Assembly: GCA_037367405.1 (NCBI GenBank)
Contig: JAZKJV010010617.1
Location: 967,501-1,031,500, forward strand
DNA from: Ottelia alismoides
Lineage: Eukaryota > Streptophyta > Magnoliopsida > Alismatales > Hydrocharitaceae
DNA: 64,000 nucleotides
Direction of reading: 5' to 3'
Part shown: piece by piece, positions 1-11,080 of the stretch
How positions within the stretch are numbered: position 1 is the first letter of the stretch
Layout of the letters: every line of letters starts with the position of its first letter
The notes under the pieces: model-generated
Told to the model about the DNA's origin: nothing
Database searches by the model: none
Seen by the model: the letters and a program-made list of their open reading frames with translations, nothing else
Position numbers and translations under genes: made by a program

Positions 1-595
1 ATGGGATAATGTAATATCATGGGATGAAGAGGGGATAGGCATCTTCCATATAGAGATGGTGGATGACCACCAAGTCCTATTTGGAATGGGTGGTTGTCGC
101 CCCTCTTTATGGAAGAAGGCTAGACTCCTTCTTATTACCTCCATGGATAATTGATTTAATTTGAAATTAATATATATTTATTATTATGTAATTTATATTT
201 AGTTTAATTAAATTAATTGTTGTTGCAACAAAATCATTCCCATTGAAAGAAACACAAATCCGTCTCATCCATTTATTTTGTGTTGTCCATTGATTGAGAT
301 CCTGGAATCCCAAAATATTATAGAAGAAAAGGAAAACCATGCTCTTCAGTTAACAACAACTATTGCTCTCTCTCTCTCTCTCTCATTCTCAAATTGTATG
401 CCACCCTCTCTCTCCATCTTGAGTGGCTATCCACTCTAACCCTAGAGAGAAGGTCGTCATCACATCGTCGTTGTGTTGTTGCCTCGACTACTTGTGGATC
501 TCCATTACCCTCGATACTCCTTGCTCATGCAGAAGATGTTTGATCTCGTGAGATGAGATCAGGAGACTCACTGATTGGATCGATAACATGGATTG
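1..595 (+). mobile_element. Copia LTR fragment (copy 1), 5'-truncated by the window edge
   Basis: This stretch aligns with the 3' part of the well-preserved copia solo LTR at 20478-23097, from about 22230 to 22815. Shared landmarks run in the same order: paired hairpin-like stretches with 'cttccatat', a block with 'gaaagaaacacaa', a decayed TATA region near 315-335, a CT microsatellite at about 366-386, and the 'gccctagagag'-like block. The copy is clearly diverged, so it is old. It stops at 'gattg' (591-595), exactly where the adjacent Athila-type LTR begins, so it was cut by that insertion. The missing last 280 bp or so of the LTR is not found to the right. The ORF seen here on the minus strand is a shadow. 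Confidence 0.75.
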
Positions 596-1147
596 TGAGA
601 GGTATTGTTTAAACCGAAAATCTAGCGGTCTTATGTTCCACACAAGACGAGAACATAGTTGTCGAATCGACCATACAAAATCCGGACTAAAACAACAATT
701 AACCCACAATTGATAATCAAGCAATGAAAGTAAATATGCGAAGCTAAAATTTATTATAACTCTACAACAAAGATGTGTATAGATGCAAGTATGTGTAGAG
801 TATCGAACATAGGGAACAAGCCGCTAGATCTGGGCAATGAATGCACAAAAGTGATTGTGAAGTATTTGTCTATAAAAGTGCTATTTTATGTGGTTTTTAA
901 TTTTATATTTTCATCTATTTTTTATTTTTTATTTATATTTTTATATTTTGATATTTTTTTGATTTTGTATTTTCTTTTTGTATTTTATATTTTTAGCTTT
1001 TATTTTTCTTTTAATATATATCAAGCTATATAAAGAATATATATAAATATAGGTAAAATAGAGATAATATATATAGGTAAAAAAAGTCAAACTACAAGAA
1101 ATAAAACCTGTTTCTATATTAAATATTTTTTACTATTTTATGATTTT

Positions 1148-3742
1148 TCCAAAATTTTGTTAATTTTTATATATAATTTTAAATTCCAAAATACCCAAAA
1201 CAGGGTTTAACATTAATGTACGAAATTAAATTGGAGATGAAAAATATAAAATAGTGTTAAAATTTTCCAATTAATCTTAAATATAATAATAAAGATAAAA
1301 GTCTAAAATAAAAATGTATAATTGGGATTTTTAAGGATTTTTTATATTTTAAAAAATGTTTTAGGGATATTCATTTTTTATGAGTTTTCTTTTATAATTT
1401 TTTAGTGATTTTTAGTCTAAAGTTGTAAAATACTTATAAATATAAAATATATTTTTTTTGGAATTTTTCAAAATGGTTTTGTATTGTTTTTATCATTTCT
1501 ATAATGCAAACAAGGGCAAAAATAGATGTTTTTGATTTTTTATAAATAATGAAAAGCTTCAAAATGCAAAAATAAAAATATACACATGAAATATCAATGC
1601 ATTACGAAGCAATGTCTATTTTTTGGGATTTTTTTGAATTATATAGGTGTATGAATTAAATAGAAACAACAAAAAGAAACTACACTCAAAGTAGGGGTAT
1701 TTTTGTAAATATCATAAAATGCAAAGGCCAACCTGCAATTTTAACAGAAAAATATAAATAATTGAGTAAAAATGTTTCTAGGACAATAAAAATAACCAAA
1801 ACCCTAAGTCCTTGCTTGCAAAATGCCCAACATACGTGTACAAGCACGTGATCCTAGTAGGGACCAAATCTAATTATTATTAAACCTGGGGGCTTGTTTG
1901 CAATTTATCCAAAAAGTTGTAACTTCATTACAAAATTACATTACTAACTAGAAGTACCCAAACCCTCATGGGCCTTGCCGCAAAATGTCCAACTCACGTG
2001 GTCGCCCACATGAGGTGACTTGGCTTGGACTGACTTGAAATTATCAAAAGTTCAGGGGACAGATAATAAATATTACAAAATTATAAATTGGCTAATGAAT
2101 GTTTGTAGAGTATTAAATAAATACAAAAATGGTGAGGGCAATAATACAAAATACCCCGTGCATGGCGTGGATGTGTTGCGCTACGGACAACCAGTACCGG
2201 CTCGGAGATGGAGGGCCACGATTAGAAGCCCCTAATAGATCTGACGATGAAGAGCGGGGACGATCTGATGGTTCCTATGACTCTGGAAGAATGACCCCCA
2301 ATCTGACAATCCTGGGCAATAGTGGAAGAACGGAGAAGGAACTTACCGCCGACAAGTTTGGATTTGACGCAGCTCCGTTCTCCGGCCACCTTCTTCGCTT
2401 TGTATGGCACGGAAGGGATCCTGCGAGGCTCCTCGAGTAGTAGGTGGCTTCAAAATGGAGAGTAAACAACTGGATCATTGTCTCAAGGTTGGAGAAGGAG
2501 GAAGGCTCCATGAAGCTTCGGCTTCTGCAAAAAACGATCCTTTGGAGGGTCCTTAGGCATCTGGGACCTACAAGGAAATATTACGCACAACGAGAGATGG
2601 TTCCCAGAGCAAAGGAGGGTGTATGGGATAGGGAATAGCGTGAGAGAAGGTTCATCGGAGCTCATCTACGGTGAACCTCGAATGGGGGATTAACATATAG
2701 ATTACGAGATTAAACGACAAAATAAAGGTGCTCAATAAACATAGGACTAAGTCTATACTATAAATTCAATAAAAATGGACCTCGATACCAGTGGCCGGTG
2801 AAGGTGGTAGAGACCACCGAAGCCTTGTTGGAGCTAGCTCCAAGCAGCTAGGGACGCGCTTGTTACACATGCGAGTCAAAACCAACTCAAAGGAACTCTC
2901 GACTAGGGTAAAAGGGGTTTAAACCGGGGAAGAAAGATCTTGCGATATTTTGTACAGGTGGTCAAGGTGTTCCCTTCCAGGAGCAATCACAAGCTAACGA
3001 GGGAGATCTTGGAAGATCCAATACCCATCATGGATCACGGATGTACAAGGAGAAAAATACAAGAAGAAGTCAACCCTTAAGGTTGAAGGGTGTGAGCCCC
3101 AAAATTGGGATAAACGAGGTGAGAATGCAAATCTGATACGCAGCAGAGGTAGGTAAGAGAGTTGTCCGGTGGTCAAATCTCAGACGCTCCTCGATGGTCC
3201 ATGTGGACCGACCAGGAAAAAGCCTTGGAAAAAATATTTCAAAAATCAATTAAAAATCTCATTCGATTTTATTAATTTTAAGTTATAAAATAAAAAAGTT
3301 CATTATTTTTTGAATTATTTTATTGTGGTTTTTATTTTTTTGAGGTTTGTAATAACAAATTACTTTTTATGGCTTTATATAAGTATATTTGTCTATATAT
3401 TTTAATCTTTTATTTTTAATTTTAATTTTAAATTTTATTAATTTAGTTTATTATTTTATATATTTATAACTTAATTTTATACACTTAAATATATTTTTAT
3501 TTTATTTTTTTGATGTATTATATATAATTTAATAAATAGATGTATTAATGCTATAGGTATAGATATTGGTAATTGATATATGTATTTTATACAAGTATTT
3601 TATTTTAAAATTTTCTTTATGTTTTTATTACAATTTTAATATGCACATATATTATAAATAATATTTAAAAAATTATAAAAATATAAATTTTTAAAATAAT
3701 GAATAATAAAATGAATATCTAATTGGTACAAGTATACAATAG
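1148..3742. repeat. Tandem duplication inside LTR F, unit A
   Basis: Unit A and unit B (3743-6343) align over nearly their whole length at an offset of about 2590 bp. Examples are the AT-rich stretch at 1439 against 4026, the GC-rich block at about 1960-3230 against 4540-5830, and the stretch beginning at 3230 against 5820. Unit A contains one GC-rich LTR block with its two AT-rich flanks. The copies differ by many substitutions and small indels, so the duplication is not recent. The similarity edges are judged by eye to within about 10 bp. Confidence 0.85.
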
Positions 3743-6343
3743 GGGTCGAAAATTTTTGCTAATTTTTATATATTTTTAAAGGCCAAAATACCCAAAACAC
3801 CTGAAATTAAATTGGAGATGAAAACTATAAAATAGTATAAAAATTCTCTAACTTAATTTTAAAATAATGATAATAATGAAAATAAAATTCAGAAACAAAA
3901 ACTATATTTTTTGGATTTTTAAGGATTTTTTATATTTTTTAAAGGTATTAGGGGTCTTCAATTTTTATGAGTAAATTTTTATTTTTTTAGTGATTTTTGG
4001 TCTGAAGTTGTAAAATACTTATATAAATATAAAATTCAATTTTTTTGGAATTTTTCAGAATGATTTTGTATTTTTATGGGTTTTATAAGCAAACAAGAGA
4101 AAAATAAATGTTTTTTATTTTTATAAATAATAAAAAGCTATAAAATGCAAAAATGAAAATATGCGCATGAAATACCAATGCACCAAGAAAATATATTTAT
4201 TTTTTGGATTTTTATATTATATATATATGACTTAAATAGAGACAACAATAAGAAACTACACTCCTAGTAGGGATATTCTTGTAAATATCATAAAGTGCAT
4301 GAGACAACTTGCAATTTTCACAGAAAAATATATATCTGAGTAAAAATATTTCTTGGACAATAAAAAAAATAACCAAAAACCTAAGACCTTGCCAGCAAAA
4401 TGCCCAATGCATGTGTACAAGCACGTGATCCTGGCAAGGACCAAATCTAATTATTATTATACCTAGGGGCTTGTTTGCAATTTATCCAAAAATTTGTAAC
4501 CGCATTAAAAAAATATTGGACTAATTAGAGATACCTAAACCCCCGAGGGCCTAGCCGCATAATGTCCACCTCACGCTGTCGCCCGCGTGAGGTGACGTGG
4601 CTTTGACCAACTAGTAATTATCAAAAGTTCAGGGGATGGATCATAAATATTACAAAATTATAATTTGGCCGATGAATGTTTGCAGAGTACTTAATAAATA
4701 CTACGAGGGAAATGATGCAAAATACCTAGTGCCTGATGCGGATGAATGACTGGAGACGATCCACTTGACACATGTCCCACAACGGACGACCGGTACCGGT
4801 TAAGAGATGGAGGGTCACGATTAGAAGCCCCTAACGGATCTGACAGTGAAGAGCGGGGACGATCTGATAGTTCCTGTGACTCTGGAAGAATGACCCCAAT
4901 GTGATGATCATGGGCAATGGTGGAAGAACGAAGAAGGAACTCGTCGCCAACGAGTTTGGATTTGACGTAGCTCTGTTCTCCAGCCACCTCTTCGCTTCGA
5001 ATGGCATGGAAGGGATCCTGGGAGGATCCTCGAGTAGCAAGCGACTTCAAAATGTAGAGTAGACAACCGAAGTACTGTCGTGAGGTTGGAGAAGGAGGAA
5101 GGCTCCATGAAGCTTCGACTTCTGCAAAAACGACCCTCTGGAGGGTCCTTAGGCTCTTGGGACCTGCATGGAAAGATCACGCACAACGAGAGATGGTTCC
5201 TAGGGTAAACGAGGGTGGATGGGATAGGGAATAGCGCGAGAGAAGGTTCGCCGGAGTTCAGCTCCGACGAACTTCGAATGGGGGATTAACAACTAGATTA
5301 CGACATTAAATGACAAAATAAAGGTGCTCAATAAACCTAGGACCATGTCTACATAAATGCAATAAAAACGGACCTAGATACCAGTGGTCGGCGAAGGTGG
5401 TGGAGACCGTCGAAGCCTACATCAGAGCTCGCTCTAAGAAGGCTGGGGCGTGCTTGTCACACGCGTGAGTCAAAACCAACTCAGAGGAACTCTCCACTAG
5501 GGTAAAAGGGGTTCAAACTAGGGACTAAAGATCTGGTGAGAATTTGTATAGGTGGTCAAGGCGTGCCCTTTGAGGACCAATCACGGGTGAATGAGGGAGA
5601 TCTTGGAAGATCCAAGTAGCCGGCATGGATCATAGATGTACAAAGAGAAAAATACAAGAAGAAGTCGACCATAAATTATGAAATGTGTGAGCCCCAAAAT
5701 TGGGAGAAACGAGGCGAGAATGCAGTTCTAACACGCAGCAGAGGTAGGTGAGAGAGTTGACCTATGGTCAACTCTCAGACACTCCTAGTGGGTCCACGTG
5801 GACCAACGGGAAAAAGCCATGGAAAAATTATTTCAAAATCAATAAAAAATAGCAATCGATTTTATTAATTTTACATAATAAAATGAAAAATATTTGTTAT
5901 TTTCTGAATTATTTTATTATGGTTTTTGTTTTTTTTAAGATTTCTAATTACAAATTACTTTTTGTCGCTTTATACAGGTATATTTATCTGTATATTTAAA
6001 TCTTTTATTTTTATTTTGTATTTTTAATTTTATTAATTTAGTTTATTATTTTATATATTTATAACTTAATTTTATACACTTAAATATATTTTTTTATTTG
6101 TCTGATGTGTTATGTACAAATAAATAAATAGATATATTAATTCTATAGGTATAGATATTTGTAATTCATCTATGTATTTTATACATCTATTTTATTTTAA
6201 GGTTCTTTATGTTTTTATTCCAATTTGAATATGCATATGTATTATAAATAATATTTAAAAATTTTTAAAAAAAAATAAAATTTAAAAATAACTAATAATA
6301 AATAAAATGAATATTTTAATCGGTACAAGTATACAATAGTGGT
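3743..6343. repeat. Tandem duplication inside LTR F, unit B
   Basis: Second copy of the 2.6-kb unit described for 1148-3742, directly abutting it in the same orientation. Both units end with the same AT-rich block containing 'ggtacaagtatacaata' (about 3725 and 6325). The segments 596-1147 and 6344-6949 are present once only, so the event was internal to one LTR and not a tandem of two whole LTRs. Confidence 0.85.
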
Positions 6344-6949
6344 CAAAAAACTAACTTTCAAATCGTAATTCCAAAAAAAATGAAACCACCTTCATTAAAT
6401 AGCTTAATAAAAGGTATATACAATTAAAGGTGATTCTGTTATATTTTGAGTTTGTTTGAGATATATGGTCTGGGAAGTTGGGATTTTGGAATCTTATTTA
6501 GACTCTTTCTTTTTATTTATATATTATTTTGTATGAAATAAATTTTGTATTGTTCTATATTTAATTATCTACAAATACCATGTTCAATGTTTACTTATTT
6601 GAAGTACAAAAAGTGGAACTAAAAATAGATCCCAAAATGAATAAGAATGTATTAAATAAAAGGTATTTTTATTGTATTTTGACCCTTATCTTCCCCTACT
6701 TTATTCCTTATTGACCTAGTTATCGAGATGCCTAGGTCTCGAGGTTTCGGGTCATAAATTATTTTCAATATTTTATTTTTTTTCTTTTCTTTATGTTTTA
6801 ATTTTGGCTTTAGAAACCATATGTTATACAATATTTACGCAAAGATGCATGAATGATAAAAATGCATGAATTAAGGGTATTTACACACATTTACTAGGGT
6901 TTTTAAGGCCAAAATTATAGAATAAAGATGATGAAATGGAGATTCATCA

Positions 6950-6960
6950 TCCCCCTATAC
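6950..6960 (-). other. Polypurine tract of the LTR F element
   Basis: The plus strand reads tccccctatac directly beside the LTR start, so the minus strand carries GTATAGGGGGA immediately upstream of TGATGAATC. A purine run abutting the 5' end of an LTR is the plus-strand primer of reverse transcription, which identifies LTR F as the 3' LTR of a minus-oriented element. The same 'ccccctata' core recurs in the hairpin arrays at 8930-9432 and 17388-17620. Confidence 0.7.
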
Positions 6961-8434
6961 ATGTCTTTGCTAATACCAAACAAACACTTATGCAATAAGT
7001 GCAAAAAGAAAATAAAAAAAGAAAAAGTAGAAAATTGGATTTAGTTTAATTATCAAACTTGTCTTAACAAATCAAAGTTTAGAGCTTAAATCGGACCTTT
7101 GGAATTTAAGTGTGGGCAAAACCTTAATGGGAACCAGATTTGAAGTCCAACAGCCTTCGAGAATCCCAAAACTATGCTCAAGTCCCCTCAATAACCAGGT
7201 CAGAATACTTCAATTCATACGTAAACCCTTATTACTATGAATCTGACTTGTACAGTATAAGTGATGGTGGCGCTCCCCAACTGAAATGACGAAGAGACTG
7301 ACTTCTCCAGTGTAACAACCAATGATTCCCCAATCCAACAACTCCTTCCTCGAGGAGCGAGGTATTCCCTTCTAAGTTCAAGTGACAACCAACACAAGAG
7401 GAGGGGGTGGAGAGAAGAATGGGCAATAGCCAATGTTGCTACCTATCGTAGGATGCAAGACCAGTGTGGTTAAGTCATCCAGCTGTAGGCTCACATGATT
7501 TGACTTTGAAGCTCAAGCTTTATTATTTACTATACAAATAAAAACACTCTGGCAAGTATTTTATTTTTATACAGGCCTGTCAAATTTTTCGGAGTTTTTG
7601 CTTTTTTCTTTTTTTTTTTTGAAATATTATATACAACATCATTTACATGAGGAGTTTTTTCCTCTTGAGCCAGTAGACTATCCCTCTTTTGAAGCCTTAT
7701 TTCAACCCACACTCTTCTGTCTTCAAAATTCGTCATCACCGGACGTGTTGGGGTGCACTTCCCTCCCTAGAGGAGGACAAATGTTTTTACTTGTGTGCAT
7801 CTCCTACCGGCAAACCCAACCCCCTCACCACTCCAACAGAGTTGAGCCACGTGAAAGGTGCACGTGTCCAAGTTAGGTCATTATCAATAAGAGTCGAGCA
7901 TGTGCTCCGAAATACTCTACTTACGTAGTCTCGAATCCATTGAACCAAGTCTCATAATCCTCAAAGATTTAAGCCAACTAGACCTGAAGTACCACAATTC
8001 CAGCTCCTATAAGGTTCATGTTAATTAGATCGATTTAAGGTCTAACCAAGCTCTAATATTTAGATTTTACTTAGACTTATTCAGTTAACAAACTCAATAC
8101 AAAAAATGATAATGCCACGCAAATGCTATGCAGAATGCATATTGTGATGCAGTTTTTAATGATTTTAACCTTTTATGGATTTTTGAAAAGGATTATGCAT
8201 ATTTTTTGTATTTCCAAGAATTTTTTTTCAAATGTTATTTGTATTTTTTATTTTGCAAATGTTTTTAGAATTTTTGAAAACAAAAGACTTTGGATAAAAA
8301 CTAGGTACAAATATTTACACGGGGATGCCTCTTATATTCACAAGAATTAGGTTCTTAAGAATTTACAAGGGGTAAGTGGTTAATTTTATAAATATAGATA
8401 ATTTTAGGTGAGATGTATATATTCCTCAAACTTA
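6961..8434 (-). mobile_element. 3' internal region of the LTR F element, no recognisable gene
   Basis: By position this is the internal sequence upstream of the polypurine tract. I find no reverse transcriptase, integrase or envelope-like motif in six frames; the longest ORFs are 60-92 codons and unrelated to known families as far as I can tell. The stretch 7140-8050 is less AT-rich than its flanks and could be a worn coding or 3' untranslated segment. A T-rich run lies at about 7600-7620. Confidence 0.4.
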
Positions 8435-8785
8435 TTTGAAATGGTTTTTCAAATAATTTTTGAAAACTATAGTTCAAAATATTTTTTTACCAAGAATTTT
8501 TACAAACATGTACACACATTTGAAAATAATTTTGCAAAGGTTTTTCAAACAGTGTATATAGAGTTTTCAAAATATTTTTCAACCATTTTCCAAACATTTG
8601 CAAAGGATTTTTCAAACATTATTATTTCACACAAAGAGAATAAATTTTTCAAACAAAATAGTTTTTACAAAGGTTGAAAATATGTAACAAAACATTTTCC
8701 AAATAGTTTTCCAAAGATTTTTCAAAAGAATTTTCAAACTATTTTTCAAACATTTTGTAAAAAACATTTTCACATGATTTATTAA
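8435..8785. repeat. Degenerate short-period repeat of CAAA/TTTTTC blocks
   Basis: Variants of a 15-20-bp motif such as 'tttttcaaacatttt' recur about a dozen times with irregular spacing: ttttcaaataatttt, tttttcaaacattatt, ttttccaaatagttt and so on. The copies are too diverged for a clean satellite. It is probably a worn minisatellite in the 3' untranslated part of the Athila-type element. The plus-strand ORF over part of it merely reads through the repeat. Confidence 0.55.
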
Positions 8786-8929
8786 TTAGTAATTATAAAT
8801 GAATATGAGGAATAATAGGCATCTTTTTATTAGGAGTTTTTAATGAATTAAATAGTATAATTAGCCCTAATTATTAATAAAAATATGAAAGTACATGTTA
8901 TGGCTAATGTATATACGCAGTATATATGA

Positions 8930-9432
8930 CCCCCTGTACTTATCTTGAACTATGTCCTCATAGATCATAGAGAAAAAGAGAAGACATAACTCGTACTGAA
9001 TATAGAAAATTCTAAAGAACAAATGAATGAAGGAATAGGAAGATGACTGTCCCTCTCTACATAGGATCAAATAATCCTAAGTATAGCAGACTATACACAA
9101 AGCAGGGAGGGTCAAGGGTGGGAATGAACAGATCATGCTTAGACTGTCTCCCCCTATACATAGGGTAAGATATCCCTTAGTATAGACAAGAAGAGGAGAC
9201 AATGTAGAAGACCAAAAAGTGAAAGAACTCGAGGTGCACACCCCCTATACTTAGGACAATGTAGGTCCTAAGTATAGAAGACAGACAAAAAGGGGTGACG
9301 CCTTTTCAGTAAAAAAAGAAGACAGAAAAGGAAAATAAGAAAAGAAAAAAAGAAGAAAAGAAATCAGAAGATAGAAGAGGATGTATACACCATTCCCCCT
9401 ATAATTAGGGTAAAAGAAGCCCTAAGTATAGG
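8930..9432 (-). repeat. Array of polypurine-tract-like hairpins (array 1)
   Basis: At least four imperfect palindromes stand 80-150 bp apart: about 9053-9087, 9154-9186, 9245-9277 and 9398-9432. The clearest is ctatacttagg at 9245 facing cctaagtatag, with a 5-10-base loop. Most palindromes are preceded by ccccct(a/g)ta, the complement of the element's own polypurine tract at 6950. The spacers are purine-rich (aaaagagaag-type). A homologous array in the same orientation is at 17220-17620. The likely setting is the 3' untranslated region of an Athila-type element, a place where plant gypsy elements are known to grow tandem repeats. Function unknown. Confidence 0.7.
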
Positions 9433-9579
9433 CAAATAGTAAGTTTATTTATATAAAAATAATTAGGGTTACTTACATAGAGCAATTATTTTGTTTATTT
9501 TAGCAAATTAATGATGAATATTGTTGAATAATTTAAGTAAGAGGGATTATAAATAGATAATAATATGATAATTCATGGA
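9433..9579. other. Short AT-rich stretch, unassigned
   Basis: This lies between the hairpin array and the first recognisable copia LTR sequence. It could be the strongly diverged first part of that LTR or the end of the Athila-type internal region. No ORF or repeat was recognised. Confidence 0.3.
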
Positions 9580-11080
9580 TTTATCAATGACCTAATGAAG
9601 GTCTATACATCTGCAACCTGGTGTGCATATTAAGGAATATGAGTAATACGATTTGTCAAAAGGATCATATAAGTTTACTATTGAATCAAAAGACACGAGC
9701 TCACTAATGAGATATTGGGACCAACCAGATTACACAATTGGTCATCTTTCTTTGGATGCATGACATGATTTATAGGTATGATATATACTTTTGGACATAC
9801 GATTGATCTTGACCCCAATGATTGAATCTAAAACTTAATGATAAAAACCCTAAAGAAGATAATTCAAATATGGTAAGAACATCAGGTTTATTCTAGGTCT
9901 TCCAATATGCATGATGTACTGGTTGGAATACTCACAGATGATGTGATCGTAATCGATTGTATTACCATGACACTTCCATTCCAAGGGAGTTATGAAAAAA
10001 ATGGATTTTAGTGACTCCACTCAGTAGTCTAAGACATTGATTTGAATATGATTCTGATTCAAAGAAAAGATTGGATATTTTATCTGACTTGATCAAACAT
10101 CTCTAAGAGGTCTTCTAGATCTAGATGTGAGATTATATCTCACTATCCAAGTCACTATACATGGAAAATACATCACCCTGTCTTTATCTCAAAGTATCTA
10201 CGGAGAAGGCATATTGCTCTTGAAAGAGTTCAAGAATAGTTCCATTATTGATACAATTGAGCATTAGAAAAATAATGATTAAAATGGATTTAATTATCGA
10301 TAATAATTTAGATGTGATTCCCATTATTTATACATGTGATGAAAAGTATCAAAGATAATTAAATTGTTTTAATTATCATAAGACTAATGTGGATAGCACT
10401 AGATAACCATTGATATTGTCGACGTGCTCCATAATATCATAGAGAGAATTAATTGAGAATAGAATTCACAATTTAAATAATAATGCAAATAGGATTCACA
10501 TTGAGTAATTAAATATAAATGTGATTTATATTTAATTTGGATGGATGAATATGGGTCATAAATATCAATGGCTTATTTGTAGTTATCACACATATTTGCA
10601 AATTGCTGGGTGATTTTTAGTTGATAAATAATTCTATGAATAATGATTTATTGTAATAATATTACATTTAAGGAGATACGAGAAAGAAAATCTCTCTTCA
10701 GTCTCTGTGGTGGACGTCCAACCTTTTTAAGAGGATGGACTCTATCTCATTTCCTTGTTCTTGGAATGTGGTTCTCTCTTATTTCTATTTATTCATGAGA
10801 ATGATTTATTATTAAGATTAAATTTTGGAGCATGAATTAATAATTGATTTGCTATTTCTAAAATCTATGTTACTTTGAGCACAAGAAAAAATATTTAATC
10901 TCAGCCATTGATCAATTATTAGGAGTGTATCTCTACCACATTTCGTTATAAAAGAAAGGCTAACTCTAGCACTTTCATTTAAAAAATTAACTTGAAGCAA
11001 TTTTTGTAACACACATTCTTTCCCCTCTTCCATATGTCATCTTTCTGGCTCTGTCAACTCTTGATGGACATCCACCTAGG
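9580..11080 (+). mobile_element. Copia LTR (copy 2), left part, split by an Athila-type LTR
   Basis: It aligns with about 20980-22670 of the copia solo LTR at 20478-23097. Shared landmarks in order are 'gacctaa...ggtctatac', 'tcactaatgagatattggg', 'gattttagtgactcc', the 'catggaaaatacatc' segment, and a TATA-like 'ttataaaag' near 10951. It breaks at 11080 after 'ccacctagg'. The LTR resumes at 32163 with the block matching 22670 onward. It is therefore the outermost member of a nest. Divergence is high, so it is old. Its first 500 bp or so are missing or unrecognisable. Confidence 0.75.

Larger units (their letters stand above)
596..6949 (-). mobile_element. Athila-type Ty3/gypsy LTR (LTR F), minus strand, internally duplicated
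   Basis: Read on the minus strand it starts at 6949 with TGATGAATCTCC, the same start seen in the other Athila-type LTRs here (27646, 32157, 49387). It ends near 596. Its plan is the family plan: AT-rich arm, a GC-rich block of about 1.2 kb with the only ORF-like stretches, AT-rich arm. The copy is 6.35 kb because about 2.6 kb is present twice in tandem; with one unit removed it would be about 3.75 kb, close to the 3.3-4.0 kb of its relatives. Directly right of its start is a purine tract on the minus strand, which makes it a 3' LTR. The left edge is less certain than the right. No coding function is expected; the short ORFs are shadows. Confidence 0.75.

Noticed and set aside
596..690. Primer site left of LTR F
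   Set aside because: I tried to align 610-690 on the minus strand with the tRNA-Asp complement and found no more than chance matches, so LTR F is treated as a 3' LTR with flanking DNA on this side.
8930..9432. CRISPR-like array
   Set aside because: Regularly spaced palindromes superficially suggest one, but spacing and repeats are irregular, the setting is a plant retrotransposon, and there are no cas genes.
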